The notes beneath the pieces are model-generated. The model saw only the letters and a list, made by a program, of their open reading frames with translations, had not been told where the DNA came from and ran no database searches. The translations under genes were made by a program, and so were the position numbers. Below are positions 1-11,800 of a DNA stretch of 64,000 nucleotides, piece by piece. The stretch is from NCBI GenBank assembly GCA_964036155.1, contig OZ038423.1, positions 59,783,249 to 59,847,248 on the forward strand, given 5' to 3'. Position 1 is the stretch's first letter. Every line of letters starts with the position of its first letter. The DNA comes from Diploscapter coronatus. Taxonomy: Eukaryota > Nematoda > Chromadorea > Rhabditida > Rhabditidae.

Positions 1-188
1 TTTCAAATTTAAAATGTAAAAGTATGTGTTTCTCTTACAAATTCCATGATCTGAAATCTGAGAGATGTTTGTATCTTGAGGCTTTTTCTCATTCATTAAA
101 ATTTCCTTGCATAGAGAGCAAACTTTGATTCCATATATGTTGAATAACGAAGATGATGGTTAATTAATAATATGTTTATATCTTTCAG

Positions 189-2884
189 ATGCTATCCATA
201 TATATAACAGTCCTTGCAGCGTTTGACTTGTTCTTTTCACTATGTTCAAGGTAAACTCAATTATTAAACTTCAAACTTCAGATTAACTTCAATTAAAATT
301 TGGTTTTTGAAGTTAAGTCTGAAGTTGGCATGAAATTAGTTAGGTTAAACTTTAGATTAACAGAATTGAAATTATATAGGTAAAGTTAGATCGAAATGTC
401 TAAGAAGAACTTCTTAAACAGGTGTAAACTAAAAAGATGATGGGTTATATTTAAATCATTGGTTTTTAAACCAGTAATTCGTCACTTCCCTAATTCGCTA
501 GGATAATTAGTAGGAGTTCAAAGAGTATGTTTTGATGCGTTCCATTGCGAACTAATCCGGAAGATGAGAAACGATTTTTCGAGTAGTGTAAAAATATACG
601 ATTCAGAATAATTATTATAAACGTGCTTCATTAAGTTTATTATTGTAATTCAAATATATTTTCATCTTTCGATATAATATATTCGAATTATTTAAAGTAA
701 AAAAAAAAACACACACACACACATATTCAGAACATATTTTCAGGGCGCGATTATCATCCTGTTCCTGGCATATATCAGCATTGCACCGGATCATTTTAGC
801 GACAATATTTACGGCCTGTTATAATACCGTCCAATTTAACGATTTAAAGGTCTTAGTAATTTAAGGATATGGAATTAAAAAGTTTCAATGTAGACTAAAT
901 ACTATTAAAATTAAAGTTGATATTATTTAGAACCTTTAACTAAAAAAAGATTAAATTTGAATATATTTGAATTTTTAGACGGTCCAATGTCAATTACCCG
1001 AAAATAACACGATCGTTTACGAATTGTGCCCTACGGATATGCGACTTTCCGAGACTTACATCGTCATTTATAAGTAAGTTTTAAATTTAAAATATCTCAA
1101 ATTTAATAAAAAGTAGCCTTCATATTCTATTTCATAGATTATCATGGTAGAATATCTTAATTTCATTTAAATGAAGATTAGCTTTTTATATTATATTTTA
1201 GATGTCGTTAAATCAGCGTTTTGATGAAAATCAACTTTCTTTTTCAATAAAAATCAAAGTTTCAGGGGCTATATGTACGTCTTAATAATGGCTGCGGTAC
1301 CATTCCTACTCTTATCGATATTAGCTCTTTCAATTTTACTGGTTTTACGTCGACGCCAAGCTAAGAAACTGCGTGATAATGAACATCTAGTAGATTCGAA
1401 GATCAATCAGAACGGGAAAAGTTCAGGTAAAAATAATTATATTTCAATTTTCAAACATTTACAATGTTTTCATGGTGATATTTCATATGGGCAATCCATT
1501 AGGAATTTGATTCTTTTTCTTAAAATTGCTGCATACTTAACATTCATACTTTCCTTTAAATATCTTAAAAGTTTAAGAGAAATTTGAACATTACCGAATT
1601 CCCAATTTAACCGCAAAACTCATGCCTAAAGGCTCATTTTTCCAGAGGCCGATTAAAAATTCTCCACCGAATGTGCGTTTTTCCGTTCATTTAACTCGAA
1701 ATTATGCGTGAGCGGAGCACTTTTAAGAATAAAAACACGCGAAATGTGATGTTTTGAAATTTCCGAATTCGAAAAATTCAAATTTCAAACTAGAATTTGT
1801 TCTTAGAGATTAAATATTAATTACTTCACTATTAAACTAAACATACTATTGATATAAAACAAACCAAATCAAAAGCATCGTTATATCTAATTTAGTAAAA
1901 AATATAGATTCTTTCAAATTTAAAACTTTAGAAAAATCCACTGACGATGGGGAAAATTCCGTTCTGGTCTTATTATCCGTCATCGTACTATTTCTAGTTT
2001 GTAATGCTGGCTCTTTAGTTGTTAACCTATTGGAGATGGTTAAATTGTGAGTTTTCTTTTAATTTTAATTTTTTAGGTTTTAGTTTGTTTCCTAAAATTC
2101 CTGGGTAGTAAGGAAAAACGATATTAATTGGAACATGTACTAAATTGATACACGAAATTAACATTATTAGTTATGCTCGCTACTTTAATAAATGCTCAGT
2201 TAATTTATGTAAGTTCTTAGTTTGGATCCTTAAATTTCGGGACCAGAAGTCAATTTTAAGCACTCACGAAATACTAGGAAAATTGCACCCTCACAAGATT
2301 ATATCATGCTTAAATTGACGTATTTAAGCAGTATGTTAATTTACATTAGATTGACGGGCCGTCTGACTGATTCTTTAAGATCTCTAAAATTCAAATAATA
2401 TTTCGGCGTAAAGATCAACCTTTAATTCCAAGAAAATGATCTTTCAATTTGACTAGACTCGCAGAAAATTCAGTTTTTCTGAATTTTTTTTCCAAATTGG
2501 CACTTTGAAACCCAATTATTTAAATATCAAAAATAAAAGAATTATGATAAACAATTTAAAAATGCACTTAACATCATAAGTGACTTTCTTTGGTATATTA
2601 TACATAATGTCTTAATTAATTAGAGTAATAACTATGAATTGCCATAATTTACAATAAATAAACTTTAATATTTCAGCCGATTTTCGCCATCTGTGGACGC
2701 TATTTTGATCGACGTCGGAAATTTATCCGTACTCTTAAATTCGTCGTTGAATTTCTTCATTTACTACGTATCATCACCCTCATTTTCCTCCGATCTACTA
2801 CAGTACGCGGAAAATTCGTATTTCAGCCGGCTTTTACGATGGCATATCTCAGCACGCAAGGAGAAACAACCTCAAGTCGTTTGA
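189..2884 (+). CDS. FMRFamide-receptor-like 7TM GPCR, 3' part
   Basis: Rhodopsin-family peptide receptor of the plasma membrane, cut by the left window edge, so TM1-TM2 and the true start lie upstream. Exons read at 189-250, 744-849, 979-1072, 1266-1425, 1930-2047 and 2677-2884 with matching phases and AATAAA at 2969. TM3/loop 2 (YITVLAAF, DLFFSLCS), TM4 ending YNTVQFND, extracellular loop 2 with CQLPENNT and ELCPTDMRLSETY, TM5 followed by a basic LRRRQAKK loop, TM6 with LFLVCNAGSLVVN, and TM7 with LNSSLNFFIYY are visible. The loop 2 pattern, the VCN in TM6 and the NxxxNFxIYY of TM7 are typical of the nematode FMRFamide-receptor group (family knowledge). The E/DRY position reads DLF, which is unusual. 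The ligand is unknown. Family call fairly sure; first listed exon is internal, not a start. Confidence 0.72.
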
Positions 2885-3340
2885 ACATGAGAGTCTGAAC
2901 AGAAAAATGTATTATTTACGGGTTAAATATGGGTTAAATTTCCTATATATTATTTGATGTATAATTTGAATAAAATATTCGACACTTCCACTGTAACTTG
3001 ACTCCCAATGCCTTGATATACCTCTAGCCTGGCGTCGAGGATTCAGAATCGGAAAAGTTTTCGCGATTTTGTTTCTAAAATCCATTAAAGAGATAAATAT
3101 ACGTGTTTATGTTTTTCTCCATATCTTTACATTTTTAGAATTTCTAGGCATTGTTTCAGTTTTGCATCATCATAAAATAATCTTCCCATTTAGCAGTTGA
3201 GCAAACAAATGACCATTATCCATTGTTGTTACGTCATTTTAAATAGCCATTTATTAGACTTTATTTCCAGATTTGATATACCCCGATTCAAAATAGTCGG
3301 ATTTCATATTTTTCCAGAATTCATTTTAATTTAATTTAAA
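2885..3340. other. Intergenic, GPCR to ShKT gene
   Basis: AT-rich spacer between two same-strand genes. It holds the GPCR AATAAA at 2969-2974 and, at about 3309-3317, a TTTTTCCAG that looks like the trans-splice acceptor for the next gene. Nothing else seen. Confidence 0.6.
2969..2974 (+). terminator. Poly(A) signal of the GPCR gene
   Basis: AATAAA 85 bases after the TGA stop of the GPCR gene, inside an AT-rich 3' UTR. Confidence 0.55.
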
Positions 3341-5206
3341 ATGCTCTATTTAATATTCTGGAATGTTCTAATTCAACAAATCTACGCAATTTCTGAGAAT
3401 CCATTATGTCAAAGTTACTCCCGTATGTTTTAAGTTCTTAATATTATATGTAGTTTTTTAATTTTAAAAATTTAATTTAGCCTGTACGAATAATCACTGC
3501 AAATATAATCCAGGACATAAGTGCTACCTTGTTAAGGATTTTCATTATTGCTGTATATCTTTCGAAACGTTGAAAAGTTTTCAAACTTAAATTTTAGGCC
3601 GAATTTATACAAATGGATCAGCGGGCGAGTCGAAAACTACCACCGCGAGAGCTATCTTAGCTATGATGGAGACGAAAGAAACTGAAGTTGAAGTATTTTT
3701 TATCAAAGCTATTTAAAATTATCATGAAGATCAAGTTCTTCTTATACATAATTAAGCCGTGACGTCATATGTTTACTTTTAAAATAACGTCATAAGAGTA
3801 AAGATCAGCTCTAGTTCATAAATTTTATAAAGTCGGCATTTAAAAATTTTTATTTTCAGTGCGCCGACAAAATGGAAAAATGCCCTACCACCGCTAACGA
3901 CTGTATTCTTCTCGACAAAGACCCCATGGAGTTTTGTTCAAAATCGTGTGGCTTTTGCAAATCAGGTAAATTAGCTCCACCCACTTTTTCATAAACTTTG
4001 AAGACTAACTTAAACCTCACTCATTTTTATACCCCACTAAATTTAAAGGTTCGATTTTGTAAATATAGTGGCTTTTAAATGATTGAGTTTTGCATTGATC
4101 CAAGTAATATATATCTTTAAAAAATAATATCATATATTTTCAGAAACCACAACCGAGAAGAGTCCTGAAAAAGACACAACAACGAATTCGAAAACTTCTG
4201 AAAAAATTGGCGAAAACCAGGCAACTACAGTTTCAAATTGTAAGGATGAAATAGAGCACTGCCCCACGGACCCGATCGGCTGCATGGAGGCCGGAATAGA
4301 GGCTATGAATTCGTGCAGAAAGTCGTGCGAAATATGCCATAGTAAATTTCAAATTTTTATACCTTAATCTAAAATAGAAGTACCGCTTATTATCTGACAT
4401 CCATCCTATGTGATGGCAAAGAATATGAGCGTCTTTTTAGTTAATATAAATTTGTATTTTAATTCAATTATTTCAGTTGACCCCTTCGATACTACGGACT
4501 ACCCCGAAGTCAACCCTGACGATCGCCAGACTTCTGAAGCCACAACAGCCGTTCCAACGACAAAGAAACCCCAACCGCCTACAGTGACCAAGCCCAAACC
4601 TACTAGGGTAAAAATTCTACTCGAGTTCTATCTTAAAAATAGTCTATAAAAAGCTAACCCACTTTTTCCTATATAATCACGCTACTTGAGCAAACAATTT
4701 TCAAAGTGTCGCATCCGGAAAGTTCATTTTTCAGGCCCCCAGACCTTGTCGTGACTTCATTCAGAACTGTCCCAAAGATTACGCGGTTTGCAGTCGATAC
4801 AAGTTGATCTTGGAGAATAACTGCGCCTATAGTTGCAAATTTTGTGAGACAAAATTGTTGTCCTAACATAAAAAAGATTGAAAATTTTAGGCGGTTACAC
4901 GTTCACCTATGAAAATAGGGATAAGGGTAGGTTGATTTTCATAAAATTCAACTTAAACAAATTTGATCTTTTTCCGAATACGGCAAATACAGCGACGAAA
5001 TGATGGAGAAAATTCTAAAGTCCAAAAACCCGAATTGTAGAGATAAAATTTCTGGGTAAGTTCTTTTTTTTTGTTTTTTTTTTTGAAAAATTCTTTAAGA
5101 AACCCGAATTTTTAGATGCCACCAACTATTCCTGAGAGGTCTATGTTTTTCGCATGTGTCAATTCAAAGCCGGCTGGGGTGTCAGAAGACTTGTGGGCTT
5201 TGTTAA
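3341..5206 (+). CDS. Secreted protein with four ShKT domains
   Basis: Secreted Cys-rich protein. The start at 3341 follows a TTTTTCCAG acceptor and gives a signal peptide (MLYLIFWNVLIQQIYA). A short Cys module follows (CTNNHCKYNPGHKCYLVK, then HYCC). Next come four ShKT-type six-Cys units: about 3860-3966 (CADKMEKC...SKSCGFC), 4243-4340 (CKDEIEHC...RKSCEIC), 4746-4853 (CRDFIQNC...SCKFC) and 5027-5203 split by an intron (CRDKISGC...QKTCGLC, TAA). Thr/Pro-rich linkers (TTEKSPEKDTTT, TTAVPTTKKPQPPT) separate them and are probably O-glycosylated. Nematodes carry many ShKT proteins in cuticle, gut and secretions; the domain may block channels or act as a structural module, and no function can be assigned here. 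AATAAA at 5254. The exon 2 donor (TGCT|GTATAT) is the least certain join. Confidence 0.82.
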
Positions 5207-5867
5207 TCTCAAAATTGTACAAAATTTCAAATATCAAACAAAAAATCGAAAAAAATAAATAAAGACTTCCTCAAAAATTGTAATGTTGCATGAAAACTGA
5301 TTTTATTTCCCCACTTTCACTCGACGATGTCAGACGTAGATTATCCTTTTATGATAAGTTTTTCATTGAAAAAATCTCCGAAAATCAAAAACTCGTGAAA
5401 GACAATAAACACTTGCATTTATTCGTTCTTTTTCCCCCTTCATTCTTCGCGCTATTTTCAATTTTTCCCTCACTTGCAAGTGTTCACTCGCATTTTCCGC
5501 GTTTCCCGCCTCACTTCTCCATTTTCTGTCCTGCTGCCGGATTTTTTGTTCCAAAATTTTTAAATTTCTGTAAAAATGTCTCATTTTCTTATTTGAATTT
5601 TTCTCAAATTATGCGCTTTCCCTCTAGATAATTGTGGCTTTCAACTTTGTTTCTTTCTCTCATTCTCATTTTTAAAATCGATTTTTGCTTTTCAAAATTC
5701 TCCTTTTCCCTTTTTCTTTCAATTTTCTTTTTACTCTCCCCACTTTTACCTGTTCTTTCTCGACTTTATTGTTATTCTAATTTTTTTTTAAATTAGTAGA
5801 AATTTTTCAAAAATTTTAATTTTACTTTTTCAGTGTACAAACGCACCAAACTTGCAGTGCCATAAAC
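5207..5867. other. Intergenic, pyrimidine-rich promoter region
   Basis: 3' UTR of the ShKT gene (overlapping AATAAA at 5254 and 5258), then a strongly C/T-rich stretch (about 5420-5790) as seen upstream of several genes in this window. TTTTTCAG at 5826-5833 is a likely trans-splice acceptor for the kinase gene. The open frame crossing 5290-5631 is low-complexity and not coding. Confidence 0.55.
5254..5263 (+). terminator. Poly(A) signals of the ShKT gene
   Basis: Two overlapping AATAAA hexamers about 50 bases after the stop. Confidence 0.55.
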
Positions 5868-8800
5868 ATGTATGGTGGCGGTCCTCCCCCCATTCCTCAT
5901 CACCAGCAGCAGGTTTTATTTATTTTTCAAAATAAAATAAAATACAAATTTAAAGGTAAAGATTCAGAGTGCCTCCGGATTCGTTCCCTATGGTCACCAG
6001 GTACTATAGAGAAATTTCTAAATCGTCTCTAATTTTTTTCTCAAGTTCTTGCCCTCATAAAATAAAATGTTTAACAAATTAAAGAAAAATAAAAGGAAAA
6101 AAAATCGTTGTAATTAAAAAGCAATAAAATTAAGAAAGATTGTTTCCAGCCCCCGCCCTACCCATACGGCTTCCCGCAGACCCAATACATACAGCCGAAT
6201 CAGGCCAGGCTCAATCGCACCTACACCCAGGGCAGCGCCTCTCATCAGGTGTTTTTTCTCGTTCAAAAAATTTAGAAAACAGTCCCAAAAATGCCTTTTT
6301 GAAGAAAAAAAACTGCACTTTTTACCCTTAAAATCTTGAAAAAGTGGATAAAAAAGACATCTTTAAAATACAAATTTCATTTCCAGGAAGAGGACTGGGA
6401 GACCGAGTCCTTCAGCAAGCCTACCTCGGCGCACTCCACCACGCTCTACCAGCCCTCTTCGCATCACTCCAGTCAAACCGCGACGCAGCCGCAGTCGCTG
6501 CTCTCCACGCAGATCTCCGCCCCCGCAAACCTGGGCAATCAGTCCTTCACCCTCCCCCCGCCCTATCTTCAGTACAACCAGGTATAATGAATAAAGACGG
6601 GTTGTACAAGTCTCGAAGAAAACGATACGGTAACGAAGTCGGGTATTTGAAAGTTAAGACAAATGTTTAATGACGGTTTTGTAAAAACCTAGCGACAAGA
6701 ATATTTTTAAGGACAACCTTATAAGTTTTATACCTGAAAAAGGAAGATCAAATTTCGAAAGAGGGGTAAACAAGTTTTTAGTATAACAAATTTGAGCAAT
6801 TCGCCCAGCAGTACTCGGCCCAGTTGATGAGCGAGCAACAGCAGCAGCCGAATGCATCTGGCGGTCTGATCTTCTACCAGTCGGCCAACTTCTACCAGCA
6901 ACCGGCCCCGCAGACCGCCTTCCAGATGGCTCAGTTAACTGGCGGTCAGAACAACCAGCCCCCGCAACAGTTGCTCAATACGTCTCAGGTTCGAACCCAT
7001 CTGAAAATATGCTTTTTTTCCAAAAATGAAAAATGTTAGTTTTTGGGTTCTAAATTTTTCAGAAAAATAAATACTTTTAAATGTTAGGTCGGCTACGCGG
7101 GTTTCGAGCCGGGTCACCAACCCTCTACCGCTCAGCAAATGGCTTACGGCTATGCGGGCAATCAGACCGGATTTGGGTACATGGGGCAGGTAGAATAAAA
7201 ATAATTTTTGAAAACATTTCTAAAATTTCCTAATTCAGAACCTCACCCACCAGCAGCAGTATCGCACTGAGTATCCGCTCGACGTCTCGGCCCAGGATAT
7301 CAGGTTGATCGAGTGCTCAAATTTCTGAATTTTTAAATGTTTTGCCAAAAATGCCTTATAATAAAAAAAAACTAAATTCTATCATTTAGCTATGACCACA
7401 ACCTGATGAGCGTTCCGCCGCCGCCCTATCAGCTCGTCCAGGCGGCAGCGCAGATGAACAGCGCCTACACTCAGCTGCAGCTGCAGTCTGGGGCAAACTT
7501 TCCGAAATTCACCGCCCCACCCAACTTCAACTTCAATCGTAACCCGCAGCAGGGCGTTCAGGGAAAAGGATACCAGGTATTTCTTGGTTCCAGAAATTAA
7601 AATCTAGAGCTCTGGAGGTTACAAAAATACTCGAAGAGCTAAACATTTTGGTTTTGGAGGTTAAGTTTGCGTTCGAGAAATTATGATTCTTGCTCTGGAA
7701 CTATTCAATTTTTATTCCAGAAGCTACTATTTTTAAATTAGATTTAACTGTCGACGTTCAAATTTTGTTCTCAAGGTTTAAATTTGAGACGAATTTCGAC
7801 TTTTCGAATTTCAAATATTTGCTTTCAGGGCGACAGAAGATTCCCGAACAGCCAGTACAATCAATCATTTTCTGGCAAAGACGGAGGCAACTTCCAAAAC
7901 AGAGCCCCGCCGAGGGACTATCAGAGAGGAGGCGATCGGCAGCAGAGAGGCGGCTTCAATAATAGGGACCCGGTAAGTAAGAGACATGTTCTGGAGCGAT
8001 GGATTTTCTCTCTGGAATCATGTTTTTGCTTCTAAAACAAGAATTACTATTCTGAAATAGTATTTTTGCTCTATAAACCCAACTTTTCTAGAGTCAGAAA
8101 ATTTGATGTTCTGGAAAATAAATATTTTAGGCGACCTACTTGGTGCCGAGAAAATCGCAGCTCTGCGAGCCTGGAGGAGTGTTTGCTGGCTCGACCACGG
8201 GTGGATTCAGGAATAAGGTTTGGAATTTCGATCTTTATAAAAAGTAAAAACATGATTTTTGAAAGAAATTTTGCAAAAAAATATTTTTAGAACAAATTCT
8301 ATAGAAAGTATATTTTCAGAGAAATTAAATGGAGAAAATATTAAAAAATAGAACTTTTGAAACAAAATTTCAGCTCTTCATTCCGACATCTCCTCCAAAA
8401 ATCAAGACCGCGGACGAGGCGAAGAAGAAGACTGCGGGTAGCGTCCAGGAGAATGGATATGAAGGGGGTCGGTTTGAGATTTTTCTAAAAGATCATAAAT
8501 TTAAGAAAAATGACGAACTTTCGGAAAAAGATAATTTTTCCAAAAGAATTCATACTTTGTTCTAGAAAGAGATCAATCTTTTTCAGATGAGAGCAAGGGC
8601 ACCACCAGCTGCTCGACGATGAACAATTGGAAGGATGCAATGGACGAGCTGGAGATGGACAATCTCATCAGGGAAAAGAAGGGGCTCATCGTGGCCGGAA
8701 AGTAAGAAAGAAGATATTTTCCTAGAAACTAGAAAAAATAAACATTTTGGAAATGCTCTCTTTAATGAGGGATCAAATATTGGAATGTAAAAGCAGGTCT

Positions 8801-11800
8801 TTTTGAACGAGGACAAGATTCATGATCATTTCGTTCTTGAAAAGATTGATTATATTTGAAAAGAGGTCGAGTTTTTGTTTCATCGACTTTTGAAGGTACG
8901 AAATCGTGGAGCGCATCAACATCGGCACGTATGGGGAGATCTACAGCGCCCTCGACAAGGAGACCGGCGGTATGGTCGCCGTCAAGTTCGGCAAGGGTGA
9001 GGGGTGTTTTGAAAAAATGATAACTTTACCCTTTCGTACAAACATTTTCTACGAGTATTCTTGACAAAAATTCAAAAAATTGGTAAATCTAAAAAATAAA
9101 TAAATTCGGAAGACGATGAATTTTAAGAAAATAATTTTGAAAGGGAACTAATTTAAAAAATTTCAGACGTGGACTCGGCCTCGCAGAAGACTCACCTGAG
9201 CTACGAACACGACGTCTACTCCTCCTGCATCTATGTCAAGGGCGTCAATCTGTCAACAAGTAGGAGGGGGATTCCATATATCCGAATTTCATATGATCTC
9301 CTAATTCTTATTTTCAGAGGATTCCACAGAGTCGACTACCACCATTACTGAGCAGGAATCGTCGAACAACGCGCGTCGTGTGATCGGTTTCCCGCTGGTC
9401 CATTGGTTCGGATCGCAGTTCGGCCATTCGTAAGTCGAAAGTTCGAAACTTCCTGGGTCCGGATTTTTGTCAAGTCGAAAATTTCAATTTTTCTACATTT
9501 TTAAGGAAAATACGAAAAATTTCATTTTTCTGTTAAAAATTTGAAATCGAGAAATTTCGAAAGAAGACCATAAACTTTACGAATGAAACGAGAGATTTAT
9601 GACTAATGAACCTGTCAACTTTTATGTTTCGGACTGGACAAAAGCTATGAGTTCGGTGCCTTTTTCCAAGGATCATAAATTTTCGTGAATAAGGGGAGGT
9701 CTCTTTTTGCAAGGAAAAACGAAGAAAATGTGTTATCATTTATGGGTATGTTTATCACATGCGAGAGGGCCTCTGCGTCATAAAATGTGAAAGGGGTTAG
9801 GCAAGGATTAAAACTTTGCTCACTCGGAAAAGAAAAGAATCTTTCGAGGTGTCACCCTAAAAATTTTTTGTCACCTATCCCGAAAATTTCCATTGTTCAA
9901 TGGATTTTCTAAACTTCTTTGTTTTTAGAGGATTATGAAGCGTTAACGAGGGATTTTAGGGTTCAGAGGGGGTGTACCTGCAAAGTTTTAACACCATCGT
10001 AAATTATTTCTTTCTGAATTGGCAATGAAAATGGGTTTTATGGGAAATCTACAAGTTTGGTATAACAAACGGTTTTGCGTTGTTCTGAAGATTAAACCGG
10101 TTGTTCTTTCTTTCTTTCTTTTCAAAGTGTGAATAGATAGGGGAATAGATTTCGAGTGGTTCGTGAGGATTTTTAATGAGATGGTCGTCGAAAGAATGCA
10201 TTCCCATAAGTTGGATCGTTAAACTAGCCGATTTGTTTTCTATAAAAGATCAAATTTTTATTTTTTCAGCTTTTTAACGATTGAAAATTTTCAGTATAAT
10301 GATCATGGAGCTGCTTGGCCCCTCGCTGGAGAATACGTTCAAGTACTGCAACAAGCGCTTCAAGAAGGAGGTGGGATTTTAAAATGAAGAATTTTTAAAT
10401 GAAACTCTAAAAAGTAAATTTGAAAGAAGTTCAAATTTTCAGACCACCTATGAGCTGGGAATTCAAATGATCACCCGCATTCAGCACCTGCACACCCGTG
10501 GCTTTATTCATCGGTAAAAATAAGCCGTAATTTTGGGAAATAACGCTCTAAAATGCTACAGTAATCTCGAAGAGAACTCATTTTAAAATGTAACTTTCAC
10601 AAATCACGTTGGAAAAGATAATTTCAGTGACCTGAAACCGGAGAACTTCCTGACGGGAATCAGCGCGAATGAAAACACGATCTACCTGATCGACTTCGGG
10701 CTGGCTAGGAGATACAGGTTTGAGAAAAATTGACCCCCTGTATTTACAGACAAATAGGAAGGGTAGAGAATGTAGGAAAAGTTGAAAAATAAGAGAAAGC
10801 CGTTTATGTCTGTAAATACAGGGGGTCGCCAAAAATTGGCCAGATAAAATTTCCGAATTTGTACAAATTTTCAGATACAGAAAGGACAGTAAGTTGGAGC
10901 ACATCCCTTTGAAGATGAGGAGCAATCAGAAGACGCTCGTCGGAACGATGAGGTAAAAAATGTTCAAAAGAGATTAAAAATAAAATTTTAAAAATATTTA
11001 GATACGCGAGTCTGAACGCGCACAACGGACTGGAGTTGTCGCGTCGCGACGATCTCGAATCGGTCGGCTACATTCTGCTGGAATTCATGCTGGGAGGCGA
11101 ATTGCCTTGGAAGGTACCATCTTTGTTCCTTAAAAGGACGTACAGCGAGAGAAGAAAGGGAGTATCCACGAAATTAACCATTGTGTTTTGCATCTCCGCG
11201 CTGTGTTTGAAGTTGTTTCGAAGTTAAAGAAACTAGTCAAAATTTACAACAACAACAACAAAAACTAGATTTAAATTTGCAGGAAGTGCGCAGCGGCGGC
11301 GAGCGTCTGCTGACGATGAAGCGCATCGCGCAAATGAAGGAGAGACTGGACTGGAGCAAAGAGCCGTGCAACGCGATGGTCAAGTGGTTCGCCGAGGCAC
11401 GCAAACTCGCATTCGACCAGGTCCGACTCTTTAGATGCGGGGTTTTGCCAAAAATAGAACTTTAAAACTCGAACCTTTTTCCAAAGGGAACTATTTTTAC
11501 CAAACATTGAAATTTTCTAAATTCTTTTTTAACAAATCTTTGTAAAAATGTCTAATTTTTCCAAAAAATTCGAAACCTGATTTGATTCCGCTATCCACTT
11601 AACTATTCGCTCGTGTATCAAAAATTAGAACGAGTTCCAAGTTTCCAGGAGCCCGATTACGAGATGTTCCGTAGCGTCCTGAAGGACTATTTGGACGGCA
11701 AGGAGCCGACTCCGAATGAGGTTAAAGCCTACGTCGAACAGATGAAGGCCGGAGTGGCTAAGGTTTTTATTTTTTATTTTTTAGAAAAATTGAAAATTTA

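Noticed and set aside
6988..6998. GGTTCGAACCC, resembling a tRNA box B
   Set aside because: Spans an exon-intron border of the kinase gene and has no box A or cloverleaf upstream.
5868..8700. Idea that the Q/P-rich head is a separate gene from the kinase
   Set aside because: Exon phases run straight through, and there is no stop, poly(A) signal or acceptor-ATG between them; still listed as a test in the findings.
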